A DNA stretch of 64,000 nucleotides from Bacillus_BE sp042263505. Lineage in GTDB: Bacteria > Bacillota > Bacilli > Bacillales > Cytobacillaceae. The notes beneath the pieces are model-generated. The model was not told where the DNA came from. It saw only the letters and a program-made list of their open reading frames with translations, and made no database searches. The position numbers and the translations under genes were made by a program. The stretch spans positions 1 to 64,000 of the forward strand of contig NZ_JBHKFI010000012.1 of the NCBI RefSeq assembly GCF_042263505.1, read 5' to 3'. This document shows, piece by piece, positions 27,108 through 35,999 of the stretch (its first letter is position 1; every line of letters starts with the position of its first letter).

Positions 27108-27914
27108 ATGGAGAGAGAAGATTTAGGATCTATTGTGCAAAGGGTGCGAGAACTCAAGCCGCTTGTCCATAATATTACCAATGTGGTCGTTACAAATTTT
27201 ACTGCAAATGGGTTACTTTCCCTTGGGGCTTCTCCTGTTATGGCTTATGCTCCAGAAGAAGCAGCGGATATGGCGAAAATAGCTAGTTCAGTAGTTTTGA
27301 ATATTGGGACGCTCAATCGAGAGGTGGTTAACTCTATGATTCTCGCAGGAAAGGCAGCAAAAGAGTGCGGGATTCCGGTGATCTTAGATCCAGTTGGGGC
27401 TGGTGCCACTTCTTTTCGGACCGAGATGGCAAGAAAAATAATAAGTGAAGTGAAACTAACCATCTTACGAGGAAATGCTGCAGAGATTGCTCACGTTTAT
27501 GGAGAAAATTGGGAGATCAAGGGTGTGGATGCCGGAGAACAAAAGGGAGATATTGTTGGATTGGCTAAGGCGACAGCACGAAGCTTGAAAACAACTGTCG
27601 TTATAACAGGAAAAGAGGATGTGATAACAGATGGAGAAACGACCTATCTAGTGACTAATGGACATCCGCTTTTAACAAAAGTGACAGGAACGGGATGCCT
27701 CTTAAGCTCTGTTATTGGGGCGTTTTCTGGAGTCGAGAAGGATTCCATATTAGCTGCCTTATCGGCACTAGTTTTCTATGGAATTGCTGCTGAAAAGGCT
27801 GCAGAAAAGATTGCAAATCAGGGACCAGGGAGCTTTCAAATTGAATTTATTAACCAACTGGCACTTGTTTCTCCTGAAGATGTGGAGCAATTTGGTTCAT
27901 ATAAAAGGATTTAA
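27108..27914 (+). CDS. thiM: Hydroxyethylthiazole kinase
   Basis: A 268-residue ribokinase-like enzyme that phosphorylates 5-hydroxyethyl-4-methylthiazole (HET) for salvage into thiamine. It shows PLVHNITNVVVTNFTANGLL, the substrate-site region ILDPVGAGAT and the anion-hole motif TGTGCLLSS with its conserved cysteine. GGAGGG precedes the ATG. It is first in thiM-thiD-thiE under TPP riboswitch 1. Because the operon has no thiazole or pyrimidine synthesis genes, it serves salvage. Confidence 0.95.
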   Translation: MEREDLGSIVQRVRELKPLVHNITNVVVTNFTANGLLSLGASPVMAYAPEEAADMAKIASSVVLNIGTLNREVVNSMILAGKAAKECGIPVILDPVGAGATSFRTEMARKIISEVKLTILRGNAAEIAHVYGENWEIKGVDAGEQKGDIVGLAKATARSLKTTVVITGKEDVITDGETTYLVTNGHPLLTKVTGTGCLLSSVIGAFSGVEKDSILAALSALVFYGIAAEKAAEKIANQGPGSFQIEFINQLALVSPEDVEQFGSYKRI

Positions 27915-27937
27915 TTAGTGGAAAGGGCGAGCGGATA

Positions 27938-28768
27938 ATGAGGAAAGCATTAACAATAGCAGGATCAGATAGCGGAGGCGGTGCAGGGATTCAAGCCGAT
28001 TTAAAAACTTTTCAAGAGCTGGAGGTGTATGGGATGAGTACTATTACTGCTGTAACGGCCCAAAACACCTTAGGGGTTCAAGCCGTTTATCCGTTAAGCC
28101 ATGAAGCTGTCAATCAGCAAATAGAATCTATTGGAGAGGACATGGGAACAGATGCCTTAAAAACAGGAATGCTCTTTAATGCAGAGATCATTCAAGCCGT
28201 TTCAAATAAAATAGAGCAATATCATTGGGAGAAAGTGGTGGTCGACCCGGTCATGATCGCAAAAGGAGGGGCATCGCTCCTGCAACGAGAAGCAGTGACG
28301 GCATTAAAGCAATATTTGTTGCCACTTGCATACGTAATTACTCCTAACATTCCAGAGGCAGAGGTTTTAACGAATATGTCGATCCATACATATGAAGAAA
28401 AATTAACTGCGGCAAAAAAACTGCATGCTTTGGGAGCAAAAAATGTCGTGATAAAAGGTGGTCATGAAGAAAATCAAGAGAAAGCGGAGGACCTATTGTT
28501 TGATGGGCAAGATGTCATGACATTTACGAGTAAAAGAATGCGAACCAAAAATACCCATGGCACAGGTTGTACCTTTTCAGCAGCGATTACGGCAGAGTTA
28601 GCCAAAGGGGCAAACGTTCATAAAGCAGTGGCAACAGCGAAGGACTTTATACAAGCAGCCATTGAGGATCAGCTGTTTATTGGTCAGGGGCATGGTCCAA
28701 CGAATCATTGGGCTTACCGAAAAAAGCAGCATCATCAAAGGGTGGTAATGAATCATGAGGTTAAATGA
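27938..28768 (+). CDS. thiD: Hydroxymethylpyrimidine (phosphate) kinase
   Basis: A 276-residue kinase converting HMP to HMP-P and then HMP-PP. The N-terminal signature IAGSDSGGGAGIQADLKTF and the C-terminal HGTGCTFSAA anion hole are intact. It lies 23 bases after thiM and overlaps thiE by 14 bases, so the three are co-translated. It would receive HMP from any salvage route in the neighbouring TPP-controlled operon. Confidence 0.95.
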   Translation: MRKALTIAGSDSGGGAGIQADLKTFQELEVYGMSTITAVTAQNTLGVQAVYPLSHEAVNQQIESIGEDMGTDALKTGMLFNAEIIQAVSNKIEQYHWEKVVVDPVMIAKGGASLLQREAVTALKQYLLPLAYVITPNIPEAEVLTNMSIHTYEEKLTAAKKLHALGAKNVVIKGGHEENQEKAEDLLFDGQDVMTFTSKRMRTKNTHGTGCTFSAAITAELAKGANVHKAVATAKDFIQAAIEDQLFIGQGHGPTNHWAYRKKQHHQRVVMNHEVK

Positions 28769-29414
28769 TGAGTTTGAGCTAAGAGAGGCATTAAAGGTTT
28801 ATTTGATATTAGGAAGTCCTAATTGTAAGCATCGTCCTGCAGAGGTTTTAAAGGCGGCGATTGAAGGAGGAATTACCTTTTTCCAATACAGGGAAAAAGG
28901 AATTGGAGCTTTCACGGGAAGTAAAAAATACCAGCTTGCAAAAGAGCTACAGCAAATCTGTCGAGAACACCATATTCCATTTATTGTGAATGATGATATT
29001 GAATTGGCGATAGCACTTGGTGCAGACGGGGTTCATATCGGGCAAGAGGATGAATCCATTGAGTCTGTAAGAAAGAGGGTTGGTAATAAAATCATTGGCG
29101 TATCTGTTCATAGCTTTGAAGAAGCCATCAAGGCAATCGAAGGGGGAGCTGATTATTTTGGAATGGGACCGATTTTTCCAACTAAAACGAAGGCGGATGC
29201 AAAGACTCCAAAGGGAACCACTTTAATTGAGCAATTTCGCAATTGGGGAATAACGATTCCAATTGTGGGAATTGGTGGAATTACGGAAAATAATGCAGGG
29301 GCTGTAATAAAGGCAGGGGCTGATGGGGTTTCTGTCATCACGGCCATTAGCGAGGCCCATTCTCCAAAGGAAGTGGCTAAAGCTATAAGGAAAAACGTCG
29401 AAGCCGATTTATGA
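28755..29414 (+). CDS. thiE: Thiamine-phosphate synthase
   Basis: A 219-residue TIM-barrel enzyme that joins HMP-PP and thiazole phosphate to thiamine monophosphate. FFQYREKG, NDDIELAIALGADGVHIGQED and the phosphate-binding VGIGGI loop are all present. The ATG at 28755 lies inside the end of thiD and is preceded by AAAGGGTGG. It is last in the first thiamine operon; a second TPP riboswitch follows after 27 bases. Confidence 0.95.
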   Translation: MRLNDEFELREALKVYLILGSPNCKHRPAEVLKAAIEGGITFFQYREKGIGAFTGSKKYQLAKELQQICREHHIPFIVNDDIELAIALGADGVHIGQEDESIESVRKRVGNKIIGVSVHSFEEAIKAIEGGADYFGMGPIFPTKTKADAKTPKGTTLIEQFRNWGITIPIVGIGGITENNAGAVIKAGADGVSVITAISEAHSPKEVAKAIRKNVEADL

Positions 29415-29441
29415 TTTTAGAGATTTGAAAATTTAAATATG

Positions 29442-29539
29442 AGCACTGGGGGAGCCAGGGGAAAACTTGGCTGAGAATAGTTCATTTAGATCTTAAACCC
29501 TTGCACCTGATCTGGTTCGTACCAGCGTAGGAAAGTGAA
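29442..29539 (+). ncRNA. TPP riboswitch 2 (THI element)
   Basis: A second complete thi box is seen: GGGGGAGCC, GGCTGAGAA, ACCCTTGCACCTGATCTGG and GTACCAGCGTAGGAAAGT, closed by CACT/AGTG. It separates thiE from thiW and gives the downstream block its own TPP control. Confidence 0.95.
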
Positions 29540-29588
29540 TTTATCCGATTCATTTTATCATGTCGATTGGTCATGCATGTTAATCAGG

Positions 29589-29627
29589 TCATCCCTTCAG
29601 TGCGAGTAAAGCAATGGGGATTTTTTT
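29589..29627 (+). terminator. Expression platform of TPP riboswitch 2
   Basis: ATCCC pairs with GGGAT, with an inner TGC/GCA helix, followed by seven T that run straight into the thiW start codon. The 3' arm contains GGGGAT, the only plausible thiW ribosome binding site. The hairpin may therefore act both as terminator and by hiding that site. Confidence 0.65.
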
Positions 29628-30137
29628 ATGAGGAAAACTTACAAAATGACAGTAACCGCAATGTTCATTGCTATAGGTACATTGTCAAGTAATCTCTTTT
29701 ATATACCGATTGGATTTACAAAAGTATTTCCAGTTCAGCATTTTATCAATGTATTGTCAGCCGTTTTATTAGGACCTTATTATGCGGTGAGCCAAGCCTT
29801 ATGTATCTCAATTTTGAGAAATCTGATGGGGACGGGTTCTATTTTTGCTTTTCCAGGAAGTATGGTTGGGGCATTGCTTGCGTCCCTTTTATATAAGAGA
29901 ACCCAAAAACTGTTTATGGCGTTTTGTGGTGAGGTATTTGGAACAGGAATTCTTGGGGCCATGCTTTCTTATCCCATTTCTGTTTTATTACTTGGTCAAA
30001 AAGCAGCTTTATTTGGCTTTATTCCGTTATTTATTTTTAGTTCGATTGTTGGTGCTTTTTTGGGAGCGATGATTCTTTCCATCTTTGTAAAGAAAAAGGT
30101 AGCCATTTTTCAGCCAAAAGGAAAACCCGTGAAATGA
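29628..30137 (+). CDS. thiW: ECF-type thiazole transporter component ThiW
   Basis: A 169-residue membrane protein with about five helices and the ThiW landmark segments VQHFINVLSAVLLGP and RNLMGTGSIFAFPGSMVGA. ThiW is the predicted substrate-binding (S) component for the thiazole moiety of thiamine; it uses a shared ECF energising module encoded elsewhere. The ATG directly follows the riboswitch hairpin. It heads the second thiamine operon, and its presence favours a thiazole-type substrate for the pathway encoded downstream. Confidence 0.9.
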   Translation: MRKTYKMTVTAMFIAIGTLSSNLFYIPIGFTKVFPVQHFINVLSAVLLGPYYAVSQALCISILRNLMGTGSIFAFPGSMVGALLASLLYKRTQKLFMAFCGEVFGTGILGAMLSYPISVLLLGQKAALFGFIPLFIFSSIVGAFLGAMILSIFVKKKVAIFQPKGKPVK

Positions 30138-30159
30138 CGAATTGAAAGGAGTATGAATC

Positions 30160-31245
30160 ATGCAGCAGGAGAAATTAATCAATCAATTAGAGGTGATTTT
30201 GAAGGCTGAATCCATTTCGGATGAGGCTTTTAATCAAGTGGCATTACATATATTTGCTTATCAGTATTCCAACAATCTTCCCTTTCGAAAATTTTGTGTT
30301 CAAAAAGGAAAAACCATTAGAACAGTGAAATCGTGGAAGGACATTCCGTCTGTTCCGATTCAGGCCTTTAAAGAGGTACCGCTTACCTGTACGCCAAAAG
30401 AGGAGTCCGAGCGATATTTTATGACAAGTGGAACAACAAGCGGTGTAAAAGGGAAACATTATCATCCCACTTTACAAATCTGGGATCTTTCGATGAAAAC
30501 CAATTTTAAAAAATGCCTTATGAAAGGGATTGAAAGGATTCGCATGGGAATATTATTTCCTTCAGAAGCGGAATTGCCCAATTCCTCACTAGCTCGTTAT
30601 CTGGCTCTTGCTAAGGATGAGTTTGGGACAAAGGATAGCCAATATTTAATGGACGAAAATGGCATTAAGTTTGATCTGCTTGTAAAGGAATTAGAGAATG
30701 CGGAGCGTACAGGTGAGCCTTATTCTTTATTAGGGGCAACTTTTAGCTTTGTTCATTTATTTGCTGAATTTGATAAACGCAAGCTTCAATTTCAATTACC
30801 TGCTGGAAGCAGAATTTTAGATACTGGCGGGTTTAAAAACCAGTCAAAGGAATTAGAGCTTGCTGAATTTTATCATGAATTAACAAGATTCTTGGGTGTC
30901 TCAAGAAAAGATTGTATCAACATGTACGGAATGACGGAATTAAGCTCACAATTATATGATTCTGGAAATGAACAGGTCCCTGCAGTCAAATTTGGCCCGC
31001 ATTGGCTGCGAACAAGAATCATTCATCCTTTGACTGGAGAAGAAATGTCAGAAGGAGAGAAAGGGGTCATTGTTCATTGTGACTTGGCTAACTTTAACTC
31101 TGTGACGACGATTATGACGGAGGATTTAGGAGTGAAGGTCAAAGATGGTTTTCATCTTTTAGGGAGAGTACAAGGAACAGAGGCTAAGGGCTGTTCGATA
31201 ACGGCTGAGGAATTTATTCATGCGTCCATTGGGCAAAAAATATGA
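30160..31245 (+). CDS. LuxE-family acyl-activating enzyme
   Basis: A 361-residue member of the acyl-protein synthetase (LuxE) family within the adenylate-forming enzymes. The ATP-binding loop MTSGTTSG is at 88-95 and the adenylation motif YGMTE at 256-260. LuxE carries the acyl group on a cysteine near its C-terminus, and here C345 in AKGCSITAEEF is the natural candidate. The gene lies 22 bases after thiW and overlaps the LuxC-like gene by four bases (ATGA), so the two are translated together. No luxAB is nearby and the operon is TPP-controlled, so the acyl substrate is probably a thiamine-related carboxylic acid, not a fatty acid. That last point is inference. Confidence 0.88.
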   Translation: MQQEKLINQLEVILKAESISDEAFNQVALHIFAYQYSNNLPFRKFCVQKGKTIRTVKSWKDIPSVPIQAFKEVPLTCTPKEESERYFMTSGTTSGVKGKHYHPTLQIWDLSMKTNFKKCLMKGIERIRMGILFPSEAELPNSSLARYLALAKDEFGTKDSQYLMDENGIKFDLLVKELENAERTGEPYSLLGATFSFVHLFAEFDKRKLQFQLPAGSRILDTGGFKNQSKELELAEFYHELTRFLGVSRKDCINMYGMTELSSQLYDSGNEQVPAVKFGPHWLRTRIIHPLTGEEMSEGEKGVIVHCDLANFNSVTTIMTEDLGVKVKDGFHLLGRVQGTEAKGCSITAEEFIHASIGQKI

Positions 31246-32690
31246 GAGAAAGAATAGGATATCTTCCGAACATCGGGGAAGAAAGCTTTGAGTTGAAAAT
31301 TCTGTCCTTTGAGGGAAGATTGGGAAAGGTTGAATTTGAGATTCCTCTTCTATCTCAAAGGCAGTTGGAGAAGGTCATTGCCACAGTCAAAAAAGCGAGT
31401 GCCACCGTATTAAAATCAATGACTGTTACAGAAATCATTTCCATCATTGATCGTGCAATTGAGACTATGCTTGATCGAAATTCACCATATAGAAGGATGG
31501 CGGAAGAATTACTGCCAATTGTGACAGGATATGACGCTGAAATGATTCGGCTCGGGCTAACAAGATTTTTGAAAAAGTTTCGTAAACCTGAGCTTCAGCG
31601 TTTTGTTATTGAGGACTTTGATAACCCGCTTGTTTTAGATGATTTTCAGCCCCGCATTAAGGGTGGATATTCAAAAGCGATGGGCCCCGATTTGATTTTC
31701 CATGTTTGGGCAGGAAATGTTCCAGCCCTTCCATTATGGAGTTTGATTTCTGGACTACTTGTGAAGGGGGGGAATATAGGAAAGGTTTCGAGCTCTGAGC
31801 CCTTATTTGCGGGTTGGTTTGCGCAAATATTGGTTGATATATGCCCGCGATTGGCGGATACTTTGGCCATTGTTTGGTGGAAGGGCGGAGATGAAGAACG
31901 AGAAAAGGTGATTTTGCCCTCTTCAGATGTGGTGGTTGGTTACGGAGGGAATCACTCATTAGAATCCTTGCGTAAAAGGGCTCCTCACACTACCCGTTTC
32001 CTAGCTTTTGGACATAAGATCAGCTTTGGAGTCATAGGGAATTCGACATTAGATACACGGAAAGTATGGAAATTAGCTCATCAGGCTGCATTCGATATGA
32101 TCCAATTCGACCAGCAGGGCTGCTATTCACCGCAAATCTATTATGTTCAAAAAGGCGGCAAGATTGCACCTTCGGAATTTGCTAAATATCTGGCACACGA
32201 GCTTGAAAGCTTTGAGAAACGATTTCCAAGAAGGGGGTTATCTTTTGAGGAAGTGATGGAGGTAAATGAGTGGAGAAATCAAGAAGAAATCTCAATCTAT
32301 TCAAACAATAATAAAGAATTGTTGTCGGCACATGATGGTCGCTGGATGGTGGTGTATGAAGAAGATGCCCCATTCTCTCCGACTTGTTTAAATCGGGTCG
32401 TTAAGGTGATAACCTTTGATGATATCGATGACATTGCGGCAAGCATTCAACCATACCACAGCTTTTTGCAGACAGTGGGAATAGCAGCGACGCCAAATGA
32501 ACTATTTCAATGGGCACAAGAGTTAGGAAAAGCTGGTGTAACTAGAGTTACTGCAATAGGTGAAATGACTTCCCCTGAATCAGGCTGGCATCATGATGGC
32601 CGTTTTAATCTACTGGATCTCGTGCAAATGGTGGATATTGAATCATCAGCCAAACTGCTTGCAGATGATTTGGCTTCATATCACGAATAG
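31242..32690 (+). CDS. LuxC-family acyl reductase
   Basis: A 482-residue NADPH-dependent acyl-CoA/acyl-enzyme reductase of the LuxC family, related to aldehyde dehydrogenases. GPDLIFHVWAGNVPALPL forms the N-terminal nucleotide-site region, SDVVVGYGG follows, and the acyl-accepting cysteine is C294 in DQQGCYSPQ. LuxC reduces the acyl group delivered by LuxE to an aldehyde. It overlaps the LuxE-like gene by four bases and is followed by an ABC importer and an SDR in the same operon. Family membership is clear; the substrate is not known. Confidence 0.88.
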   Translation: MRERIGYLPNIGEESFELKILSFEGRLGKVEFEIPLLSQRQLEKVIATVKKASATVLKSMTVTEIISIIDRAIETMLDRNSPYRRMAEELLPIVTGYDAEMIRLGLTRFLKKFRKPELQRFVIEDFDNPLVLDDFQPRIKGGYSKAMGPDLIFHVWAGNVPALPLWSLISGLLVKGGNIGKVSSSEPLFAGWFAQILVDICPRLADTLAIVWWKGGDEEREKVILPSSDVVVGYGGNHSLESLRKRAPHTTRFLAFGHKISFGVIGNSTLDTRKVWKLAHQAAFDMIQFDQQGCYSPQIYYVQKGGKIAPSEFAKYLAHELESFEKRFPRRGLSFEEVMEVNEWRNQEEISIYSNNNKELLSAHDGRWMVVYEEDAPFSPTCLNRVVKVITFDDIDDIAASIQPYHSFLQTVGIAATPNELFQWAQELGKAGVTRVTAIGEMTSPESGWHHDGRFNLLDLVQMVDIESSAKLLADDLASYHE

Positions 32691-32700
32691 GAGGAGAAAC

Positions 32701-33444
32701 ATGAGCTTTTTGTCCTTACAGGATGTTTCATTTAGCTATGATCAAAATCATCTAATTGTTGATGAAATTAATTTTGAACTTGAAAAGGGGAAATTTCATA
32801 GTTTACTAGGAAAAAGCGGCTGTGGAAAAACAACACTATTAAAACTTGCTGCAGGTTTACTAGTTCCCAACAAAGGAACCATTCAGCTTCAGAGGGAAAG
32901 AATGAAGCCTTCTAACCATATTGGTTTTGTTTTTCAATCCCCCACTTTATTAGAATGGAAAACCGTCTTGGAAAATGTGCTTCTACCCGTCTCTCTTAAA
33001 AGAAAAGTGATGAAGGAAGATAGAGAAAAGGCAGAGTCCCTCTTAGAAGGAATGGGATTAGCTTCTACTATGCAGAAATATCCAATGATGCTTTCAGGTG
33101 GCCAGCAAAGTCGAGTATCCATTGCAAGAGCACTCATTCAAACTCCTTCGTTGCTATTTTTAGATGAGCCTTTTGCGGCATTAGATGCAATTACGAGGGA
33201 GGAGCTTCAAGAGGATTTACGGAGAATATGTGATCAAAATCAAATGACCGTATTGTTTGTGACTCATGATATTTCGGAAGCCGTTTATTTATCGGACCGA
33301 TTAGCAGTGATGGAGGCAGGGAGAATCATTTTAGATTTAGCCATCAACATGCAAGACAGACGAAACCCTAAAATCAGATACACTCAAAACTTTAATGAGA
33401 TGTGCTTAAAAATTCGCAACGTCATAAGTGGGGAAAATAGATGA
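32701..33444 (+). CDS. ABC importer ATPase (ThiZ-like)
   Basis: The 247-residue ATP-binding subunit of a taurine/nitrate/HMP-precursor type importer. Walker A GKSGCGKTT, signature LSGGQQSR and Walker B LLFLDEPFAALD are intact. The ATG at 32701 follows GGAGGAG. It overlaps the permease gene by four bases. With the permease and lipoprotein that follow it forms a ThiXYZ-like system; within a TPP operon it should import a thiamine fragment. Confidence 0.9.
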   Translation: MSFLSLQDVSFSYDQNHLIVDEINFELEKGKFHSLLGKSGCGKTTLLKLAAGLLVPNKGTIQLQRERMKPSNHIGFVFQSPTLLEWKTVLENVLLPVSLKRKVMKEDREKAESLLEGMGLASTMQKYPMMLSGGQQSRVSIARALIQTPSLLFLDEPFAALDAITREELQEDLRRICDQNQMTVLFVTHDISEAVYLSDRLAVMEAGRIILDLAINMQDRRNPKIRYTQNFNEMCLKIRNVISGENR

Positions 33445-34199
33445 AAAAGACCTCTTTATTCTCTTGTTTCTTATTCGTCATCATTCTTTTTATATGGGAG
33501 GAGATGGCAAGGGGGATATCTGAGCTTGTCCTTCCTGCACCATCAACCATCATCACAACCCTTTATGATGGATTAAAAAGCGGCTATTATATGCCACATA
33601 TTATTCACACCAGCCTTGAGATTGGAATTGGTCTGCTGATTGGAAGCATTTTAGGAATTATCATAGGCGTTTGGATGGGGGAGGCGGCCATAGTCCGCAA
33701 GATCCTTTCTCCATATGTCATTGCCAGTCAGGCCGTACCAAAGCTTGCATTAGCCCCATTATTTATCCTTTGGTTTGGATTTGGGATCCAATCAAAGATT
33801 GTCATTACGGCGTTAATCTGTTTTTTCCCATTGATGGAAAATACAGTTACGGCTATCCAATACACGGATTCGCAAAAAATTGAACTATTTCGGGTCCTTG
33901 GTGCTAGCCGCTGGCAAATGCTTTTTCACTTAAAAATTCCATCAGGTTTGCCCAGTATCATGGCTGGATTTCGTGTTGCTGCGATTCTCGCGGTTGTTGG
34001 AGCTGTGGTTGGCGAATTTATTGGTGGCAGTGAGGGTTTAGGTGCCATGATTATCGCCTCCCAAGGGATGATGGATACACCGATGATGTTTTCCATTTTA
34101 ATTTTAGTGACGATGTTAGGGATTATTATTTATCAGTTTGTTTATTTAATAGAGAAAAGATTATTTCGATATAAGCGAGATCATCATAAAAGAAAGTAG
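33441..34199 (+). CDS. ABC importer permease (ThiX-like)
   Basis: A 252-residue permease with about six helices and the EAA loop (RVLGASRWQMLFHLKIPSG) that docks the ATPase. The pattern PAPSTI near the N-terminus and the QAVPKLALAPLFILWFG segment are typical of the SsuC/TauC/ThiX family. It overlaps the ATPase gene and is followed after 12 bases by the binding protein. Substrate assignment rests on the operon. Confidence 0.9.
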   Translation: MKKTSLFSCFLFVIILFIWEEMARGISELVLPAPSTIITTLYDGLKSGYYMPHIIHTSLEIGIGLLIGSILGIIIGVWMGEAAIVRKILSPYVIASQAVPKLALAPLFILWFGFGIQSKIVITALICFFPLMENTVTAIQYTDSQKIELFRVLGASRWQMLFHLKIPSGLPSIMAGFRVAAILAVVGAVVGEFIGGSEGLGAMIIASQGMMDTPMMFSILILVTMLGIIIYQFVYLIEKRLFRYKRDHHKRK

Positions 34200-34211
34200 G
34201 GAGTAAATGCA

Positions 34212-35213
34212 ATGAAATATAAAGGAATTTTGCCTATAGCTGTTATACTCTTATTGTTTTTAGCATCATGTTCATCTAAGAATGTTTCTCAACAAAAGGA
34301 GCTCAAAAAGGTAATAGTGGCAAACTGGAGCCAGCCAATATCTGAGCAAACGAATCTGTTAGTTGATGAGAAAAAGCATTTTTTCCAGGATAGGGGACTT
34401 ACGATTGATTTGATTCCAGGAGAAGGTGGAGGAGATGCAATCAAGAATATTCTCTCTGGGAAGGCGGATATTGCCTTTACCGATCCTGGGTCCGTGTATT
34501 TCGCCATGAATCAAGGGGCAAAATTAAAGATTATCTATAATATTTATCCACAAAATGTCTTTAATATTGTTTCGTTAAAAAAGAATCATATCACGAGACC
34601 GGAGGACTTAAAGGGAAAAAGAATTGGGGTATACAGTCTTACTAGTGGGACAAGACAAAATCTGCTTGTGCTTCTCAATCAAGTAGGACTTTCAGAAAAA
34701 GATGTCAAAATCGTTGAAACAGGTCTTTTGAATTTTGCTCCACTCATGCAGGGGCAGGTGGATGCAACTGCTGCAACCGATACGGGTCTTGTGACAGCAA
34801 GGGAAAAAGGATTAGGAATGGTCAATGTACTTAATGTAAAAGACTATTTAAATCTTCCAAGTGATGTCTTTGTCGTGACCGAAAAAACCTATAATGAGAA
34901 AAAGAAACTACTTAAGAAATTTATCGAAGCTTACCAAAAAAGTGCTGAATGGATGATCCAACAGCCTGAGGAAGCAGCAAAGCTTGCGAAGCAATATGCT
35001 ATTGATGGAAAGGATGAAAAACGGAATTTAGAAATCATTCAAATTCGGAATGAATCAAGTATTTCAGATGTAACGAAGAAAGAAGGATTAGGAGCACTTG
35101 ATTCTTTGCTTTTACAAAAGGGTGCTGACACGTATATGGAATTAGGTTTAATTCAAAAGAAGATTAATATGAAGAATGCAGTAACAGATGAATTTCTGCC
35201 AACACCAAATTAG
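34212..35213 (+). CDS. ABC substrate-binding lipoprotein (ThiY/SsuA-like)
   Basis: A 333-residue lipoprotein with the lipobox LASC near residue 20 and an NMT1/SsuA-like periplasmic-binding fold. Landmarks are a TDPGSVYFAMNQGAK region and DLKGKRIGVYSLTSGTRQN. Relatives bind HMP precursors, sulfonates or nitrate. It is the third gene of the importer in the TPP-controlled operon and so is likely to bind a thiamine-related acid or pyrimidine. Ligand specificity cannot be read from sequence alone. Confidence 0.88.
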   Translation: MKYKGILPIAVILLLFLASCSSKNVSQQKELKKVIVANWSQPISEQTNLLVDEKKHFFQDRGLTIDLIPGEGGGDAIKNILSGKADIAFTDPGSVYFAMNQGAKLKIIYNIYPQNVFNIVSLKKNHITRPEDLKGKRIGVYSLTSGTRQNLLVLLNQVGLSEKDVKIVETGLLNFAPLMQGQVDATAATDTGLVTAREKGLGMVNVLNVKDYLNLPSDVFVVTEKTYNEKKKLLKKFIEAYQKSAEWMIQQPEEAAKLAKQYAIDGKDEKRNLEIIQIRNESSISDVTKKEGLGALDSLLLQKGADTYMELGLIQKKINMKNAVTDEFLPTPN

Positions 35214-35225
35214 GGGGTGGAATCT

Positions 35226-35996
35226 TTGGGGAAATTTAATCAAAAAAAAGTTCTTGTGACAGGCTCAAGCAGAGGAATTGGTGCAGCAATTGCCAAAGGA
35301 TTCGCAAGTGAAGGAGCCATGGTCATTGTGAACTATCTTCAAAATGAAGAGGCTGCAGATAGGGTTGTAACCGATTGTATCAATCTTGGGGGAGATGCAT
35401 GGGCGATTCAATGTGATGTTACGAAGGAATTAGAGGTTGATAGACTAATAGAGGAAATAGAGCTTGAGGCTGGCTCATTAGATGTTGTGGTCAATAATGC
35501 CTTTAAACCATATTTGTTTAACCCGGAAAAGCGAAAAAGGTTTACGGAGCTCACATGGAAGGATTATCAAGAGCAAATCGACGGGGCATTAAGATCGACC
35601 TATTATATTTGTCAAAGGGTCACATCATTAATGAATAAACAAATGAGTGGGAGCATTGTGAATATCGCAACCAATCTAGTCGAAAATCCAATCATTCCAT
35701 ACCATGATTATACAACAGCAAAATCTGCGTTAATTGGCTTTAGCCGTAACCTTGCTATGGAATTAGGTCCACTTGGGATTCGGGTGAATTGTGTTGCTCC
35801 TGGGTTAGTGTATCCAACTGATGCGAGCAGGGAAACAAAAGAAGAGGTGAAAGAATTGATTATCTCACAAACTCCGCTAAGAAGAATTGCTCAACCGGAG
35901 GATATTGTAGGTCCGGTTCTTTTCCTGGCCTCAGACTGGAGTCAGTTTATTACCGGTCAGACCTTGATTGTTGATGGTGGTCTTGTTATGCGTTAG
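35226..35996 (+). CDS. SDR oxidoreductase (FabG-like) of the thiamine operon
   Basis: A 256-residue classical short-chain dehydrogenase. TGSSRGIG at 12-19 binds the cofactor, NNA follows, and the catalytic pair Y162-x3-K166 (YTTAK) is intact. The usual catalytic serine 13 residues before the tyrosine is a threonine (T149 in IATNLV), a tolerated but noteworthy change. The TTG at 35226 has GGGGGTGG five bases upstream; a GTG at 35217 lies inside that site. It is the last gene of the thiW operon and the obvious candidate to reduce the LuxC aldehyde product to an alcohol. It could instead be a FabG-like bystander. Confidence 0.87.
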   Translation: MGKFNQKKVLVTGSSRGIGAAIAKGFASEGAMVIVNYLQNEEAADRVVTDCINLGGDAWAIQCDVTKELEVDRLIEEIELEAGSLDVVVNNAFKPYLFNPEKRKRFTELTWKDYQEQIDGALRSTYYICQRVTSLMNKQMSGSIVNIATNLVENPIIPYHDYTTAKSALIGFSRNLAMELGPLGIRVNCVAPGLVYPTDASRETKEEVKELIISQTPLRRIAQPEDIVGPVLFLASDWSQFITGQTLIVDGGLVMR

Positions 35997-35999
35997 TAC

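Noticed and set aside
30160..32690. Bioluminescence (lux) operon
   Set aside because: Only LuxE- and LuxC-like genes are present; luxA, luxB and luxD are absent and the operon is under a TPP riboswitch.
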